This document shows positions 40,580 through 49,116 of a stretch of 64,000 bases of DNA, piece after piece. The translations under genes were made by a program, and so were the position numbers. Within the stretch, counting starts at the first letter, position 1, and the number at the start of each line of letters is the position of its first letter. The notes under the pieces are model-generated. The model was not told the origin of the DNA. It ran no database searches and was given only the letters and a program-made list of their open reading frames with translations. The DNA is from Oxalobacteraceae bacterium AB_14 (lineage in GTDB: Bacteria > Pseudomonadota > Gammaproteobacteria > Burkholderiales > Burkholderiaceae_D): contig KB906725.1 in NCBI GenBank assembly GCA_000381565.1, forward strand, positions 2,713,093-2,777,092, in the 5' to 3' direction.

Positions 40580-41674
40580 ATGCCTAGGCCGATCCTCGCA
40601 ACCATCCACGTTGAATCCATGAAGCAAAACCTGGCCCGCGCCAGGGCCAATGCGCCCGGCGCCAAGGCCTGGGGGGTGGTCAAGGCGAACGGCTACGGCC
40701 ACGGCCTGGAGCGGGCGATGCGCGGTTTCGCCGAGGCCGACGGCCTGGCGCTGGTGGAAGTCGACTACGCCGTGCGTCTGCGCGAGCTGGGCTGGAAGAA
40801 GCCGATCCTGCTGTTGGAGGGTTTCTTCGACCCGGCCGACCTGCACACCATGGCCGGCTACAACCTCCAGGCCGCCGTGCATTGCGTCGAGCAGCTGGCG
40901 TGGCTGGAGGCGGCGCAGGCGGCGCTGACGGCGCGCGGCATCAAATTTGATCTGCATCTGAAAATGAACAGCGGCATGAACCGGCTCGGCTTCATGCCGG
41001 ACGCCTACGCCGCCGCGCATGCGCGCCTGAGCGCGATTTCCTGCGTCGGCAGCATCACCATGATCACCCACTTCGCCAACGCCGATGACGCCGAGCATCC
41101 GCTGCTGCCGATCGCCGAGCAGGTGCGCCGCTTCGAGCTGGGCACGGCCGGGCTGGCGGGGGCGCGCAGCCTGTCCAATTCGGCGGGGGTGCTGATGCAC
41201 CAGCAAACCTTGCGCAACGACTGGATACGTCCCGGCATCATGCTGTACGGCGGCTCGCCGGGCGGCGCCACGGCGGCATCGTTCGGCCTGGAGCCGGCCA
41301 TGACCTTGAGCAGCGAGATCATCGGCGTGCAGAACATCGTCGCCGGCGACGTGGTCGGCTACGGCAGCCGCTACCAGGCCGAGGGCCCGATGCGCATCGG
41401 CGTGGTGGCCTGCGGTTATGCGGACGGCTATCCGCGCAGCGCGCCGATGGGCACGCCGGTGCTGGTCGATGGCGTGGCGACCACGCTGGTGGGCCGGGTG
41501 TCGATGGACATGCTGACGGTGGACCTGACGGGCTTGCCGTCGGCGGGCGTCGGCAGCAAGGTCACGCTGTGGGGGCGCGGCATGCCGGTCGACGACGTGG
41601 CGACGGCGGCCGGCACCATCGGCTATGAGCTGATGTGCGCGCTGGCGCAGCGCGTGCCGGTTGTGGAAGGCTGA
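40580..41674 (+). CDS. alr: Alanine racemase
   Basis: PLP-dependent interconversion of L- and D-alanine for peptidoglycan. The 364-residue protein carries the PLP-lysine K35 in WGVVKANGYGHG and the opposite catalytic Tyr in GYGSRY (about 258), plus VSMDMLTVDL. The ATG at 40580 (MPRPILATIHVES) is the family start; a longer frame from 40514 is non-homologous. A TAAAAT -10-like box lies at 40543-40548. radA follows 17 bases after the stop. Confidence 0.95.
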   Translation: MPRPILATIHVESMKQNLARARANAPGAKAWGVVKANGYGHGLERAMRGFAEADGLALVEVDYAVRLRELGWKKPILLLEGFFDPADLHTMAGYNLQAAVHCVEQLAWLEAAQAALTARGIKFDLHLKMNSGMNRLGFMPDAYAAAHARLSAISCVGSITMITHFANADDAEHPLLPIAEQVRRFELGTAGLAGARSLSNSAGVLMHQQTLRNDWIRPGIMLYGGSPGGATAASFGLEPAMTLSSEIIGVQNIVAGDVVGYGSRYQAEGPMRIGVVACGYADGYPRSAPMGTPVLVDGVATTLVGRVSMDMLTVDLTGLPSAGVGSKVTLWGRGMPVDDVATAAGTIGYELMCALAQRVPVVEG

Positions 41675-41691
41675 TGATGGGGACTAACTAA

Positions 41692-43068
41692 GTGGCCAAG
41701 GCAAAGACCAACTACACCTGCAGCGACTGCGGCGGCACGGCCACCAAGTGGACCGGCCAGTGCCCATCGTGCCAGCAGTGGAACACGATGGTGGAGACCG
41801 TCGTCGAGGCGGGCGGCAACAACCGTTACTCGCAACCGCAGCACATGTCGCTGGCGCAGACCGCGCCGGTGCTGTCGCTGGCCGATATCGACGCCATCGA
41901 CGTGCCGCGCTTCGGCACCGGCATCGAGGAGTTCGACCGCGTGCTGGGCGGCGGCCTGGTGGCCGGCGGCGTGGTGCTGATCGGCGGCGATCCGGGCATC
42001 GGCAAGTCGACCCTGCTGTTGCAGGCGCTGGCCAATGTGTCGCATCTGAAACGAGTCTTGTATGTCAGCGGCGAGGAGTCCGGGGCGCAGATCGCGCTGC
42101 GCGCCAAGCGCCTGAACATCGACGCCCGCGATCTGAAACTGCAGGCGGAGATACAGCTGGAGAAGATCCTCGGCACCTTGGCCGACCTGAAGCCGGAAGT
42201 GGCGGTGATCGATTCGATCCAGACCGTGTATTCGGACGCGCTCAGTTCGGCGCCGGGCTCGGTGGCCCAGGTGCGCGAGTGCGCGGCGCAGCTGACCCGC
42301 GTGGCCAAGCAGACCGGCATCACCATCATCCTGGTCGGCCATGTGACCAAGGAGGGCGCGCTGGCCGGGCCGCGCGTGCTGGAGCACATCGTCGATACGG
42401 TGCTGTATTTCGAGGGCGACAATCATTCCAGCTTCCGCCTGGTGCGCGCGATCAAGAACCGTTTCGGCGCGGTCAACGAGCTGGGCGTGTTCGCCATGAC
42501 GGAGAAGGGTTTGAAGGGCGTGTCCAATCCGTCGGCGCTGTTCCTGTCCCAGCATGACAACCAGGTGCCCGGCTCCTGCGTGATGGTGACGCAGGAGGGC
42601 ACGCGTCCGCTGCTGGTGGAGATCCAGGCGCTGGTCGACGCCAGCCACCTGCCTAATGCGCGCCGCCTGTCGGTGGGTTTGGAGCAGAATAGGCTGGCGA
42701 TGCTGCTGGCGGTGCTGCACCGCCATGCGGGCATTGCGGCCTTCGACCAGGACGTGTTCATCAACGCGGTGGGCGGGGTCAAGATCACCGAACCGGCGGC
42801 CGACCTGGCGGTGCTGCTGGCGATTAATTCGTCGATGCGCAGCAAGCCGCTGCCGCGCGGCTTCGTGGTGTTCGGCGAGGTGGGGCTGGCGGGCGAGATC
42901 CGGCCGGCGCCGCGCGGACAGGAGCGTTTGCGCGAGGCGGCCAAGCTGGGCTTCTCGATGGCGATGATACCGACCGCCAATGCGCCCAAGCAGCCGATCG
43001 AGGGCATGACCATCATCGCGGTCGATCGCATCGACGATGCCTTCAATAAGCTGCGCGAAATCCAATAA
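41692..43068 (+). CDS. radA: DNA repair protein RadA
   Basis: Branch-migration helicase in recombination, 458 residues. N-terminal zinc finger with C10, C13, C24 and C27; RecA-like core with Walker A (GGDPGIGKSTL, about 100-110); the RadA-specific KNRFG motif (about 258); C-terminal Lon-like domain. It starts at GTG 41692; no ATG is available in frame nearby. Likely cotranscribed with alr. Confidence 0.96.
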   Translation: MAKAKTNYTCSDCGGTATKWTGQCPSCQQWNTMVETVVEAGGNNRYSQPQHMSLAQTAPVLSLADIDAIDVPRFGTGIEEFDRVLGGGLVAGGVVLIGGDPGIGKSTLLLQALANVSHLKRVLYVSGEESGAQIALRAKRLNIDARDLKLQAEIQLEKILGTLADLKPEVAVIDSIQTVYSDALSSAPGSVAQVRECAAQLTRVAKQTGITIILVGHVTKEGALAGPRVLEHIVDTVLYFEGDNHSSFRLVRAIKNRFGAVNELGVFAMTEKGLKGVSNPSALFLSQHDNQVPGSCVMVTQEGTRPLLVEIQALVDASHLPNARRLSVGLEQNRLAMLLAVLHRHAGIAAFDQDVFINAVGGVKITEPAADLAVLLAINSSMRSKPLPRGFVVFGEVGLAGEIRPAPRGQERLREAAKLGFSMAMIPTANAPKQPIEGMTIIAVDRIDDAFNKLREIQ

Positions 43069-43075
43069 CGTTGTA

Positions 43076-43104
43076 TTGTTACGTGTTGTAATCATTAATA
43101 CTAA
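43076..43104 (+). promoter_or_regulatory. Promoter candidate for the PilZ gene
   Basis: TTGTTA (43076-43081) and TACTAA (43099-43104) are 17 bases apart in an AT-rich stretch between radA and the PilZ gene. Confidence 0.4.
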
Positions 43105-43139
43105 ATAATTGGTAACGCAAACGTACAAGAGGATAGATA

Positions 43140-43460
43140 GTGTTAGTCGATCAGAGGTCAGTCGCGCGCAAGATCCTGCGCTCCAAGGTAGTGGCGGTGA
43201 TGGACGGCATGCCGCCCCAGCCGGGACGCACGCTCGATATCAGCGCCAGCGGGTTGTCGATAACGTTCGAGCACAAGTTGGCCGTGGGCCATATGGGGAA
43301 TGTGACGTTCGAGCTATTCCTCGATGGCAAGCCGCAGATATTGACCTGCCGTTCCAAGGTGACTTATTGCATATTCAGCGGCGACCATTTCAAGATCGGT
43401 TACCAGTTCCTCAATCTGGATAGCGCTAACGCCAGCGCCATCAACAAGTTCCTGCGCTAG
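43140..43460 (+). CDS. PilZ domain protein
   Basis: Single-domain PilZ protein of 106 residues, a likely cyclic-di-GMP receptor. It keeps the N-terminal basic RxxxR-type motif (RSVARKILR) and the DISASGLSI sequence, matching the (D/N)xSxxG motif. Start at GTG 43140 with GAGGA about eight bases ahead. Its 3' end overlaps the relic of a citrate synthase gene on the other strand by 20 bases. It could be an output of signalling by the GGDEF-EAL protein at 23967-27089, but that link is speculative. Confidence 0.88.
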   Translation: MLVDQRSVARKILRSKVVAVMDGMPPQPGRTLDISASGLSITFEHKLAVGHMGNVTFELFLDGKPQILTCRSKVTYCIFSGDHFKIGYQFLNLDSANASAINKFLR

Positions 43461-44147
43461 GGCCGATGTAGCGGGCCCTGGGCCGTATCGGGCGGCGCGC
43501 CTGCGCTTGTTCGAGTGCATGCGCCAGCCAGCCGACGCAGCGGCCCAGCGCAAACAGGATGAACGGCGCGTCATCCGGCAGCCGGTGGGCGGTGGCCAGC
43601 AAGGTCAGCGCAAAATCGATGTTCGGCAATTCCCCCGCCTGCGCTTCGGCTGCGGCGGCGAGGTCGGTGTGCGGCTGTAATTCCGGTAATAATTTCATCA
43701 AGGCGCGCGCGCGCGGGTCGCCTTCCGCGTACAGCCTGTGGCCGAAGCCTGGGAGCGGTCGGCCGCTGGCGCGCCGGCTGGCGTTGCCGGCAGTTGGCCG
43801 GGGTCTGCCTGCCACAATCAATCGGCGATTTCTTCCAGCGTGGCGGTTTCGGACAGCGTGACGGCGTCGTGGCCGCGGTACAGCAGGCGGCCGTCGGCGG
43901 CGGTGGAAATGGCGGACGGCAGCACCGGATCGCCCCATTGCATCGCCTGCGCGGAGACCGCTTCGATCTTGCGGCGGCCGTTGCTGCGCCGGGCCATGCG
44001 CAGGATGTCGTCGCGATGGTAGAGGCTGCGGCGTGGATCGGCCTCGTCGGACTTGGCGCGTATCTTGCCCCGGCTGACGTTGGCGTACAGCGTTTGCGGG
44101 CGGACATTCAGTACCTTCAGCGCTTCTGCCGCTGTCATCCAGACCAT
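43441..44147 (-). pseudogene. Citrate synthase family protein with N-terminal HTH, internally deleted
   Basis: Two pieces of one gene remain. The 5' piece (44147 to 43818, about 109 codons) encodes a MerR/excisionase-like HTH (MTAAEALKVLNVRPQTLYA) and the first citrate synthase segment (ISTAADGRLLYRGHDAVTL), ending at a stop after LEEIAD. The 3' piece, in another frame, encodes LPGFGHRLYAEGDPRARALM and the usual C-terminal IRPRARYIGP. The central part with catalytic residues, about 150-200 residues, is missing. The gene is therefore dead. It is divergent from a CoA transferase gene. Confidence 0.85.
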
Positions 44148-44238
44148 CTCGGATTCCTATGTTGATACTTCAAGTCAAGATTGACGCCCCGTGCGGGCGC
44201 TCCTAAGCTAGGGCAGCATATCAATTCCTGGAGCTGTC

Positions 44239-45597
44239 ATGTCTAAAATGTTGGAGGCTATTTCGTCCGCGCTGTCGTTGCCGGCGCGGGCGTGCGTGAC
44301 GTTCAGCGGCGAGGGCGAACTGCCGTCCTGCTATGCGGTGACGGAGCTGGCGGCGGCGTCGGTGGGCGCGGCGGCGCTGGCGCTGCGGCAGCTGATCGTG
44401 GCGCAGGGCGGGCGGCCGTCGCAGGTGACGGTGGACCGCCGGCTGGCGTCGCTGTGGTTCAGCTGGTCGCTGCATCCGGTGGGCTGGAAGCTGCCGCCGC
44501 TGTGGGATCCGGTGGCCGGCGATTATCCGACCGCCGACGGCTGGATACGCCTGCACACCAACGCGCGCCATCATCGCGACGCGGCGCTGGCGGTGCTGAA
44601 GGCGCCGGTCGAACGCGAGGCCGTGGCGCGCGCGGTGGCCGGCTGGCGCGGCGCCGAGCTCGAAGCGGCGGTGGTGGCGCAGGGCGGCTGCGCGGCGCTG
44701 ATGCGCTCCGGCGCGGAATGGGCGGCGCACGAGCAGGGGCGGGCGCTGGCGGCCGAGCCCTTGATCGCCTTGTCAACGCAGGCCGGCAGCTTCAATGCGG
44801 GCTGGGCGCCGACGCCGGCGCGGCCGCTGGCGGGGCTGAGGGTGCTGGACCTGACGCGGGTGCTGGCCGGGCCGGTGGCGACGCGCTTCCTGGCCGGCTA
44901 TGGCGCGGACGTGCTGCGCATCGATCCGCCGGGCTGGAACGAGCCTGGCGTGATACCGGAGGTCAGCTTGGGCAAGCGCTGCGCGCGGCTGGATCTGCGG
45001 CTGGCGCCCGACCGCGCCGTGTTCGAGCAGTTGCTGGGCGGGGCGGATGTGCTGGTGCACGGCTATCGTTCGGACGCGCTGGAGGGACTGGGATATGGCG
45101 AACAGATGCGCCGGCGCTTGAATCCCGGACTGGTCGACGTCGCGCTGGATGCGTACGGATGGTCGGGGCCGTTGAGCGGGCGGCGCGGTTTCGACAGCCT
45201 GGTGCAGATGAGCGTGGGCATCGCCCAGCGCGGCATGCAGTGGCGGGGCGCGGACAAGCCGGTGCCCTTGCCGGTGCAGGCGCTCGATCACGCGACCGGT
45301 TATCTGGCTGCGGCAGCGGTGGTGCGCGGCCTGATAAATCGGCTTGCGGAAGGAAGTGCGACGCAGGCGCGCCTGTCACTGGCGCGCACCGCCTTGCTGC
45401 TGACGGAGCTGTCGCCGTCGGAGGCCGCGGAGCCGCAGCCGCTGGCTGCGGCCGGCGATGCGGATCTGGCGCCGGCGCTGGAGGAAACCACGTGGGGTGC
45501 GGCGCGCCGCTACCGGCCGCCGGTGGCCATCGATGGCGCGCCGATGGCGTGGACGCGGCCAGCCAGCGAACTGGGCTCCTCCCCGCCAAGTTGGTAG
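44239..45597 (+). CDS. CaiB/BaiF-type (family III) CoA transferase
   Basis: Protein of 452 residues expected to move CoA between carboxylic acids. The canonical CaiB N-terminal signature (GLRVLDLTRVLAGPVATRFLAGYGADVLRID) begins only at about residue 197, after a roughly 190-residue domain that itself looks like a diverged CoA-transferase segment. The expected catalytic Asp lies in RRGFDSLVQ (about 318). CTGGAGC precedes the ATG. It is divergent from the broken citrate synthase gene, so its pathway partner may be lost. Followed by a large palindromic repeat. Confidence 0.85.
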   Translation: MSKMLEAISSALSLPARACVTFSGEGELPSCYAVTELAAASVGAAALALRQLIVAQGGRPSQVTVDRRLASLWFSWSLHPVGWKLPPLWDPVAGDYPTADGWIRLHTNARHHRDAALAVLKAPVEREAVARAVAGWRGAELEAAVVAQGGCAALMRSGAEWAAHEQGRALAAEPLIALSTQAGSFNAGWAPTPARPLAGLRVLDLTRVLAGPVATRFLAGYGADVLRIDPPGWNEPGVIPEVSLGKRCARLDLRLAPDRAVFEQLLGGADVLVHGYRSDALEGLGYGEQMRRRLNPGLVDVALDAYGWSGPLSGRRGFDSLVQMSVGIAQRGMQWRGADKPVPLPVQALDHATGYLAAAAVVRGLINRLAEGSATQARLSLARTALLLTELSPSEAAEPQPLAAAGDADLAPALEETTWGAARRYRPPVAIDGAPMAWTRPASELGSSPPSW

Positions 45598-45607
45598 CCG
45601 CCAACCT

Positions 45608-45691
45608 GGGGTCAGATCTGACATTCGGACATGAACTCTGCCGTAACGCTGTCTAAGGCAGGGCTCGTGTCCGAATGTCAGATCTGACCCC
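45608..45691. repeat. Large imperfect palindrome (REP/MITE-like) downstream of the CoA transferase gene
   Basis: A 24-bp perfect inverted repeat (45608-45631 with 45668-45691) contains the inner dyad GTCAGATCTGAC in each arm. The arms extend inward with three mismatches to about 35 bp, leaving a 14-base loop. It lies 10 bases after the CoA transferase stop. It looks like an interspersed repetitive element and may also end transcription. Confidence 0.75.
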
Positions 45692-45779
45692 GGAGGTGGC
45701 GGGCAAAAGGCGCTCTGTTCGCGGCTTTGAAAAACCGTTGGTGTTGCATACTATGTAACCAAATCAGGCGGGACCTATC

Positions 45780-47159
45780 ATGGCCACTTCCAGCATCAAC
45801 TCCAGCGGCACCACCGGCAGTTCGAAGGTGTCGAACGATATCTACAATCGCGTCCAGCAAACGATGGCGTCGCAGAATAGCGCCGCCACCAAACTGAATA
45901 CGTCGCTGAAGAACGACCAGACCAAGCTGTCGGCGCTGGGCCAGCTGCAAAGCGCGCTGGCGAACTTCCAGGCTATCGCCGCCGGCCTGACCGGCAGCGG
46001 CTTGAGCACCAGCGCCGCTACCTCGGTCAAGAATGTGCTGGCCGCCGCTTCCACCGGCAGCGCCAAGGCCGGCACTTACGCGGTCGAGGTCAAGCAGCTG
46101 GCGCGCGGCCAGTTCCTCACCAGCGATGCGTTTGCCGCGTCGGACGCCAGGATCGGCTCGGGCGCCGCCACCACCGTCAAGATCGACTTCGGCACCGCTG
46201 GCGGCGACCAGGGCTTTGCCGTCAACGGCAAGGCGGCCAGCAAGTCCGTCACCATCGACGGCAGCAACAATACGCTGGACGGCATCGCCGCCGCGTTCAA
46301 GGCGGCCGGCGTGGACGTCAAGGTGGTCAAGGGCGACGACGGCAAGTTCTCGCTGGCGATAGCCGGCCAGAGCGGCGCGGCCAACAGCCTGCGCATCAGC
46401 GTCAGCGGCGACGCGGCGCTGAAAAACCTGCTCGCCTTCGATCCGGACGGCAGCCAGAAACTCAAGCAGGCCAGCGCCGGCATGGACGCCATCCTGAGCG
46501 TCGACGGCAAGGACGTCACCAGTGCCAGCAACACGGTCGACAAGGCCATCGCCGGCGCCACGCTGACCCTGACCGCGGCCGGCAAGACCGACGTCACCAT
46601 CACCCAGGACGCGAGCCAGATCGGCGCCAACCTGAAATCCTTCGTCAGCGCCTACAACGATTTGAACAAGAAGCTGCAAGCGCTGCAAAAGGGCGACCTG
46701 AAGTCCGATACCGCGATGGGGCAGGTCAGCAGCCAGTTCAACCTGCTGCTGAAGACGGGCGGCGGCAGCGTCTCGATCGCGGCGCTCAATGCGGCCGGCG
46801 TCAGCCAGGACACCAGCGGCCAGCTGCTGGTCGACGACAAGAAGCTCAAGGCCGCGCTGGCTGGCGATTCGGCCGGCGTCGGCAAGCTGTTCACCAACAA
46901 CGGCAGGGGCATCGCCGACCTGCTGTCGGCCAAGGCCGCGGCGCTGACCTCGGATGGCAGCGTAATCAGCAAGGAAGCGGGCATGCTGGGCCGCGAGATC
47001 AGCAGCATCAACGGCCGCCGCACGGTGCTGACCAAGGCGCTGACGGCGCAGGCGACGGCGCTGGTGGCGCTGTACACGGCCCAGGCCCAGACCGCCGCCG
47101 GCAGCGCCGTCAACGGCGCGCCCGGCAAGTCGGGCACGCTGTTCGACATGCTGGGTTGA
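45780..47159 (+). CDS. FliD-like flagellar filament cap protein, orphan
   Basis: Protein of 459 residues, rich in Ala, Ser, Thr and Lys and without cysteine, as expected of exported flagellar axial proteins. The N-terminal coiled-coil (about 15-75) and GTYAVEVKQLARGQFLTSD fit FliD_N. The C-terminal half (FVSAYNDLNKKLQ; LLVDDKKLKAALAGDSAGVGKLF) fits FliD_C. The canonical FliD start motif (GIGSGLD type) is absent, and no other flagellar gene is near, so it may be a divergent second cap protein. Confidence 0.75.
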   Translation: MATSSINSSGTTGSSKVSNDIYNRVQQTMASQNSAATKLNTSLKNDQTKLSALGQLQSALANFQAIAAGLTGSGLSTSAATSVKNVLAAASTGSAKAGTYAVEVKQLARGQFLTSDAFAASDARIGSGAATTVKIDFGTAGGDQGFAVNGKAASKSVTIDGSNNTLDGIAAAFKAAGVDVKVVKGDDGKFSLAIAGQSGAANSLRISVSGDAALKNLLAFDPDGSQKLKQASAGMDAILSVDGKDVTSASNTVDKAIAGATLTLTAAGKTDVTITQDASQIGANLKSFVSAYNDLNKKLQALQKGDLKSDTAMGQVSSQFNLLLKTGGGSVSIAALNAAGVSQDTSGQLLVDDKKLKAALAGDSAGVGKLFTNNGRGIADLLSAKAAALTSDGSVISKEAGMLGREISSINGRRTVLTKALTAQATALVALYTAQAQTAAGSAVNGAPGKSGTLFDMLG

Positions 47160-47251
47160 TCTTCCAGCTTGATATTTCTAACGAATTCCTTGCGTCGGAA
47201 CTGGCTATGCCCGATCATCACGGCTTGTGATTGATTCCACTCGGAGGGGCT

Positions 47252-48364
47252 ATGGCAGGGAAGTTCGTTGGTGCGGCGTTGGTGGCGGCTGGCTTGATGG
47301 CGGGCGCGGGGCAGGTGGCGGCCCAGGCGCAGGAGGAAAAAGTCCTCAACATCTATAACTGGTCGGACTATATCGCCGACGATACCGTCAAAAACTTTGA
47401 AAAAGAAACCGGTATCAAGGTCCGCTATGACCTGTTTGACAACAACGAAATCCTCAATTCCAAGCTGGCCGCCGGCAAGTCGGGCTATGACATCGTGGTG
47501 CCGACCGCGCAGTGGGCGCGCCTGCAAATCGACGCCAAGCTGCTGCGCAAGCTGGATAAATCCAAGCTGGGCAACCTGAAGAACATGGACCCGGCGATCC
47601 AGGCCAAGCTGGCCGGCATCGATCCGAACAACGAATACCTGGTCGACTGGCTGTGGGGCTACACCACGGTCGGCATCAACGTCAACAAGGTCAAGGCCGC
47701 GCTGGGCGGCGTGCCGATGCCGGACAATGCCTGGGACCTGATCTTCAATCCGAAATACGCGGCCAAGCTGAAGTCGTGCGGCGTGTCCTTCCTCGATTCG
47801 CCGTCCGAGGTGCTGCCGGCCGCGCTGCTGTACCTGGGCAAGCCGGCCTACTCGAAGAAGGCCGCCGACTACGCCGAGGCGGGCAAGCTGCTGCAGTCCA
47901 TCCGTCCGTATGTGACGCTGTTCAGCTCGTCGGGCTATATCAACGACATGGCCAACGGCGCGCTGTGCGTGGCGCTGGGCTGGTCGGGCGACATCAACAT
48001 CGCCCGCCAGCGCGCCATCGACGCCAGGAACGGCAATGCGATCGAGGTGCTGGTGCCGAAGACCTCGGCCGCGCTGGTGTTCGACACCATGGCCATCCCG
48101 GCCGACGCGCCGCATCCGAACAACGCCCACCTGTGGATCAACTACATCATGCGCCCCGAGGTGCATGCCAGCCTGACCAACAAGGTGTTCTACGCCAATC
48201 CGAATTCGGCCAGCCTGAAGTTCGTGCGCAAGGATATCGCCGGCAACAAGACGGTGTTCCTGTCGGATGCCGACAAGCAGCGCATGGCCGCGCCGGAAGC
48301 GGTGCCGGCCGATATCCGCCGCAACATCACCCGCATCTACACCAGGTTCAAGACCGGCCTGTAA
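47252..48364 (+). CDS. Polyamine-type ABC transporter substrate-binding protein (PotF-like)
   Basis: Periplasmic binding protein of 370 residues. Signal peptide to about residue 24, then VLNIYNWSDYIADDTVKNFEKETGIKV-type start, YDIVVPTAQWA, DWLWGYTTVGIN and GWSGDINIARQRA, closely like PotF putrescine-binding proteins. ATG at 47252 with CGGAGGGG upstream. No potGHI genes adjoin, so it pairs with a transporter elsewhere or is a receptor. A perfect palindrome follows right after the stop. Confidence 0.87.
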   Translation: MAGKFVGAALVAAGLMAGAGQVAAQAQEEKVLNIYNWSDYIADDTVKNFEKETGIKVRYDLFDNNEILNSKLAAGKSGYDIVVPTAQWARLQIDAKLLRKLDKSKLGNLKNMDPAIQAKLAGIDPNNEYLVDWLWGYTTVGINVNKVKAALGGVPMPDNAWDLIFNPKYAAKLKSCGVSFLDSPSEVLPAALLYLGKPAYSKKAADYAEAGKLLQSIRPYVTLFSSSGYINDMANGALCVALGWSGDINIARQRAIDARNGNAIEVLVPKTSAALVFDTMAIPADAPHPNNAHLWINYIMRPEVHASLTNKVFYANPNSASLKFVRKDIAGNKTVFLSDADKQRMAAPEAVPADIRRNITRIYTRFKTGL

Positions 48365-48368
48365 ACAG

Positions 48369-48394
48369 GTCATTCCCGCGCAGGCGGGAATGAC
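48369..48394. repeat. dRS3-like palindromic repeat / hairpin after the PotF-like gene
   Basis: GTCATTCCCGC (48369-48379) pairs perfectly with GCGGGAATGAC (48384-48394) over a four-base loop. The core ATTCCCGC-N4-GCGGGAAT is like the small repeats known as dRS3 in Neisseria and similar elements in other betaproteobacteria. It lies four bases after the stop codon and may act as a transcript end. Confidence 0.75.
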
Positions 48395-48419
48395 GGGGTT
48401 GGCTTCTGTGAAGCGTAAG

Positions 48420-48536
48420 CTATTCGTGATAGCGGTCGACCAGTTTGTGTTTGCTGCCGCGCGTTTCCTCTATGAGCTCGTAAACTACCAAGGCGATCAT
48501 CCCTCCGAAGATCCCCATCGTGAGTAAGGTGAACAT
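48420..48536 (-). CDS. Small single-helix membrane protein, 38 residues
   Basis: Short gene easily missed because of its size. It begins MFTLLTMGIFGGMIALVVYE, one hydrophobic helix (residues 2-20), then a charged tail (LIEETRGSKHKLVDRYHE). GGGAGGG stands six bases before the ATG, an unusually strong ribosome-binding site. It lies between the PotF-like gene and sixA, on the sixA strand. Not recognised; it may be a small regulator or subunit of a membrane complex. An overlapping plus-strand frame has no ribosome-binding site and no similarity. Confidence 0.6.
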   Translation of the reverse strand: MFTLLTMGIFGGMIALVVYELIEETRGSKHKLVDRYHE

Positions 48537-48606
48537 GGAACCCTCCCTCAAGTTGTTACGATTAAACTTTAGCAGATGGTTGCCGCTTTACAAGCTCAAC
48601 GCGTGC

Positions 48607-49074
48607 TTATTTCACCACCAGGTCGGCCGCCATCACCGCTTTCAGGTAGACGCTCATGGCGTTGCCGGGGTCGCGCTGGGAAAACCACCAGGCGCTGGCC
48701 TTGCGGATATCCCATTCCAGGTCGTCGCCCGTCATCAGCAGCGAGGCCAGCTGGCCCAGGGTCGGCTGGTGGCCGACCACCAGCACCGCATCCTTGTTGC
48801 CCGGCCAGTTGGCGGCCTTGATGATGTCGGTGGCGTCGGCGCCGGGCGCGAGGTCGGTGTGGAGCTTGAACTTGCGCCCCAGCGCCTCGGCCGTCTGCAG
48901 GGTGCGCACGGCCGGGCTGCACAGGATGCGGCAGCTGTCGGGCAGCTGCGAATCGAGCCACTGGCCCATGCGGCGCGCCTGCTTCAGACCCTTGACGGTC
49001 AGCTCGCGCTCCAGATCGGACATGCCGGGTTCCGCGTCCTCGGCCTCGGCATGCCGCCACAATATGAGATCCAT
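48607..49074 (-). CDS. sixA: Phosphohistidine phosphatase SixA
   Basis: Histidine-phosphatase superfamily protein of 155 residues that dephosphorylates phosphohistidine in signalling proteins. It has the catalytic RHAEAE near the N-terminus (MDLILWRHAEAE) and VVGHQPTL. It starts 42 bases after ppk on the same strand, as in many betaproteobacteria, so the two are probably cotranscribed. Confidence 0.93.
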   Translation of the reverse strand: MDLILWRHAEAEDAEPGMSDLERELTVKGLKQARRMGQWLDSQLPDSCRILCSPAVRTLQTAEALGRKFKLHTDLAPGADATDIIKAANWPGNKDAVLVVGHQPTLGQLASLLMTGDDLEWDIRKASAWWFSQRDPGNAMSVYLKAVMAADLVVK

Positions 49075-49116
49075 GTTTTTCTCCTGAACGACATGTGAAA
49101 AAAGATCCCGCTCCGC

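Noticed and set aside
45678..46688. 336-codon minus-strand frame opposite the FliD-like gene
   Set aside because: Shadow frame; the sense strand has a recognisable family and the antisense has none.
48267..48527. Plus-strand frame across the PotF-like gene end and the 38-residue gene
   Set aside because: No ribosome-binding site, begins inside the PotF-like gene in another frame, and no similarity; the minus-strand short gene has better signals.
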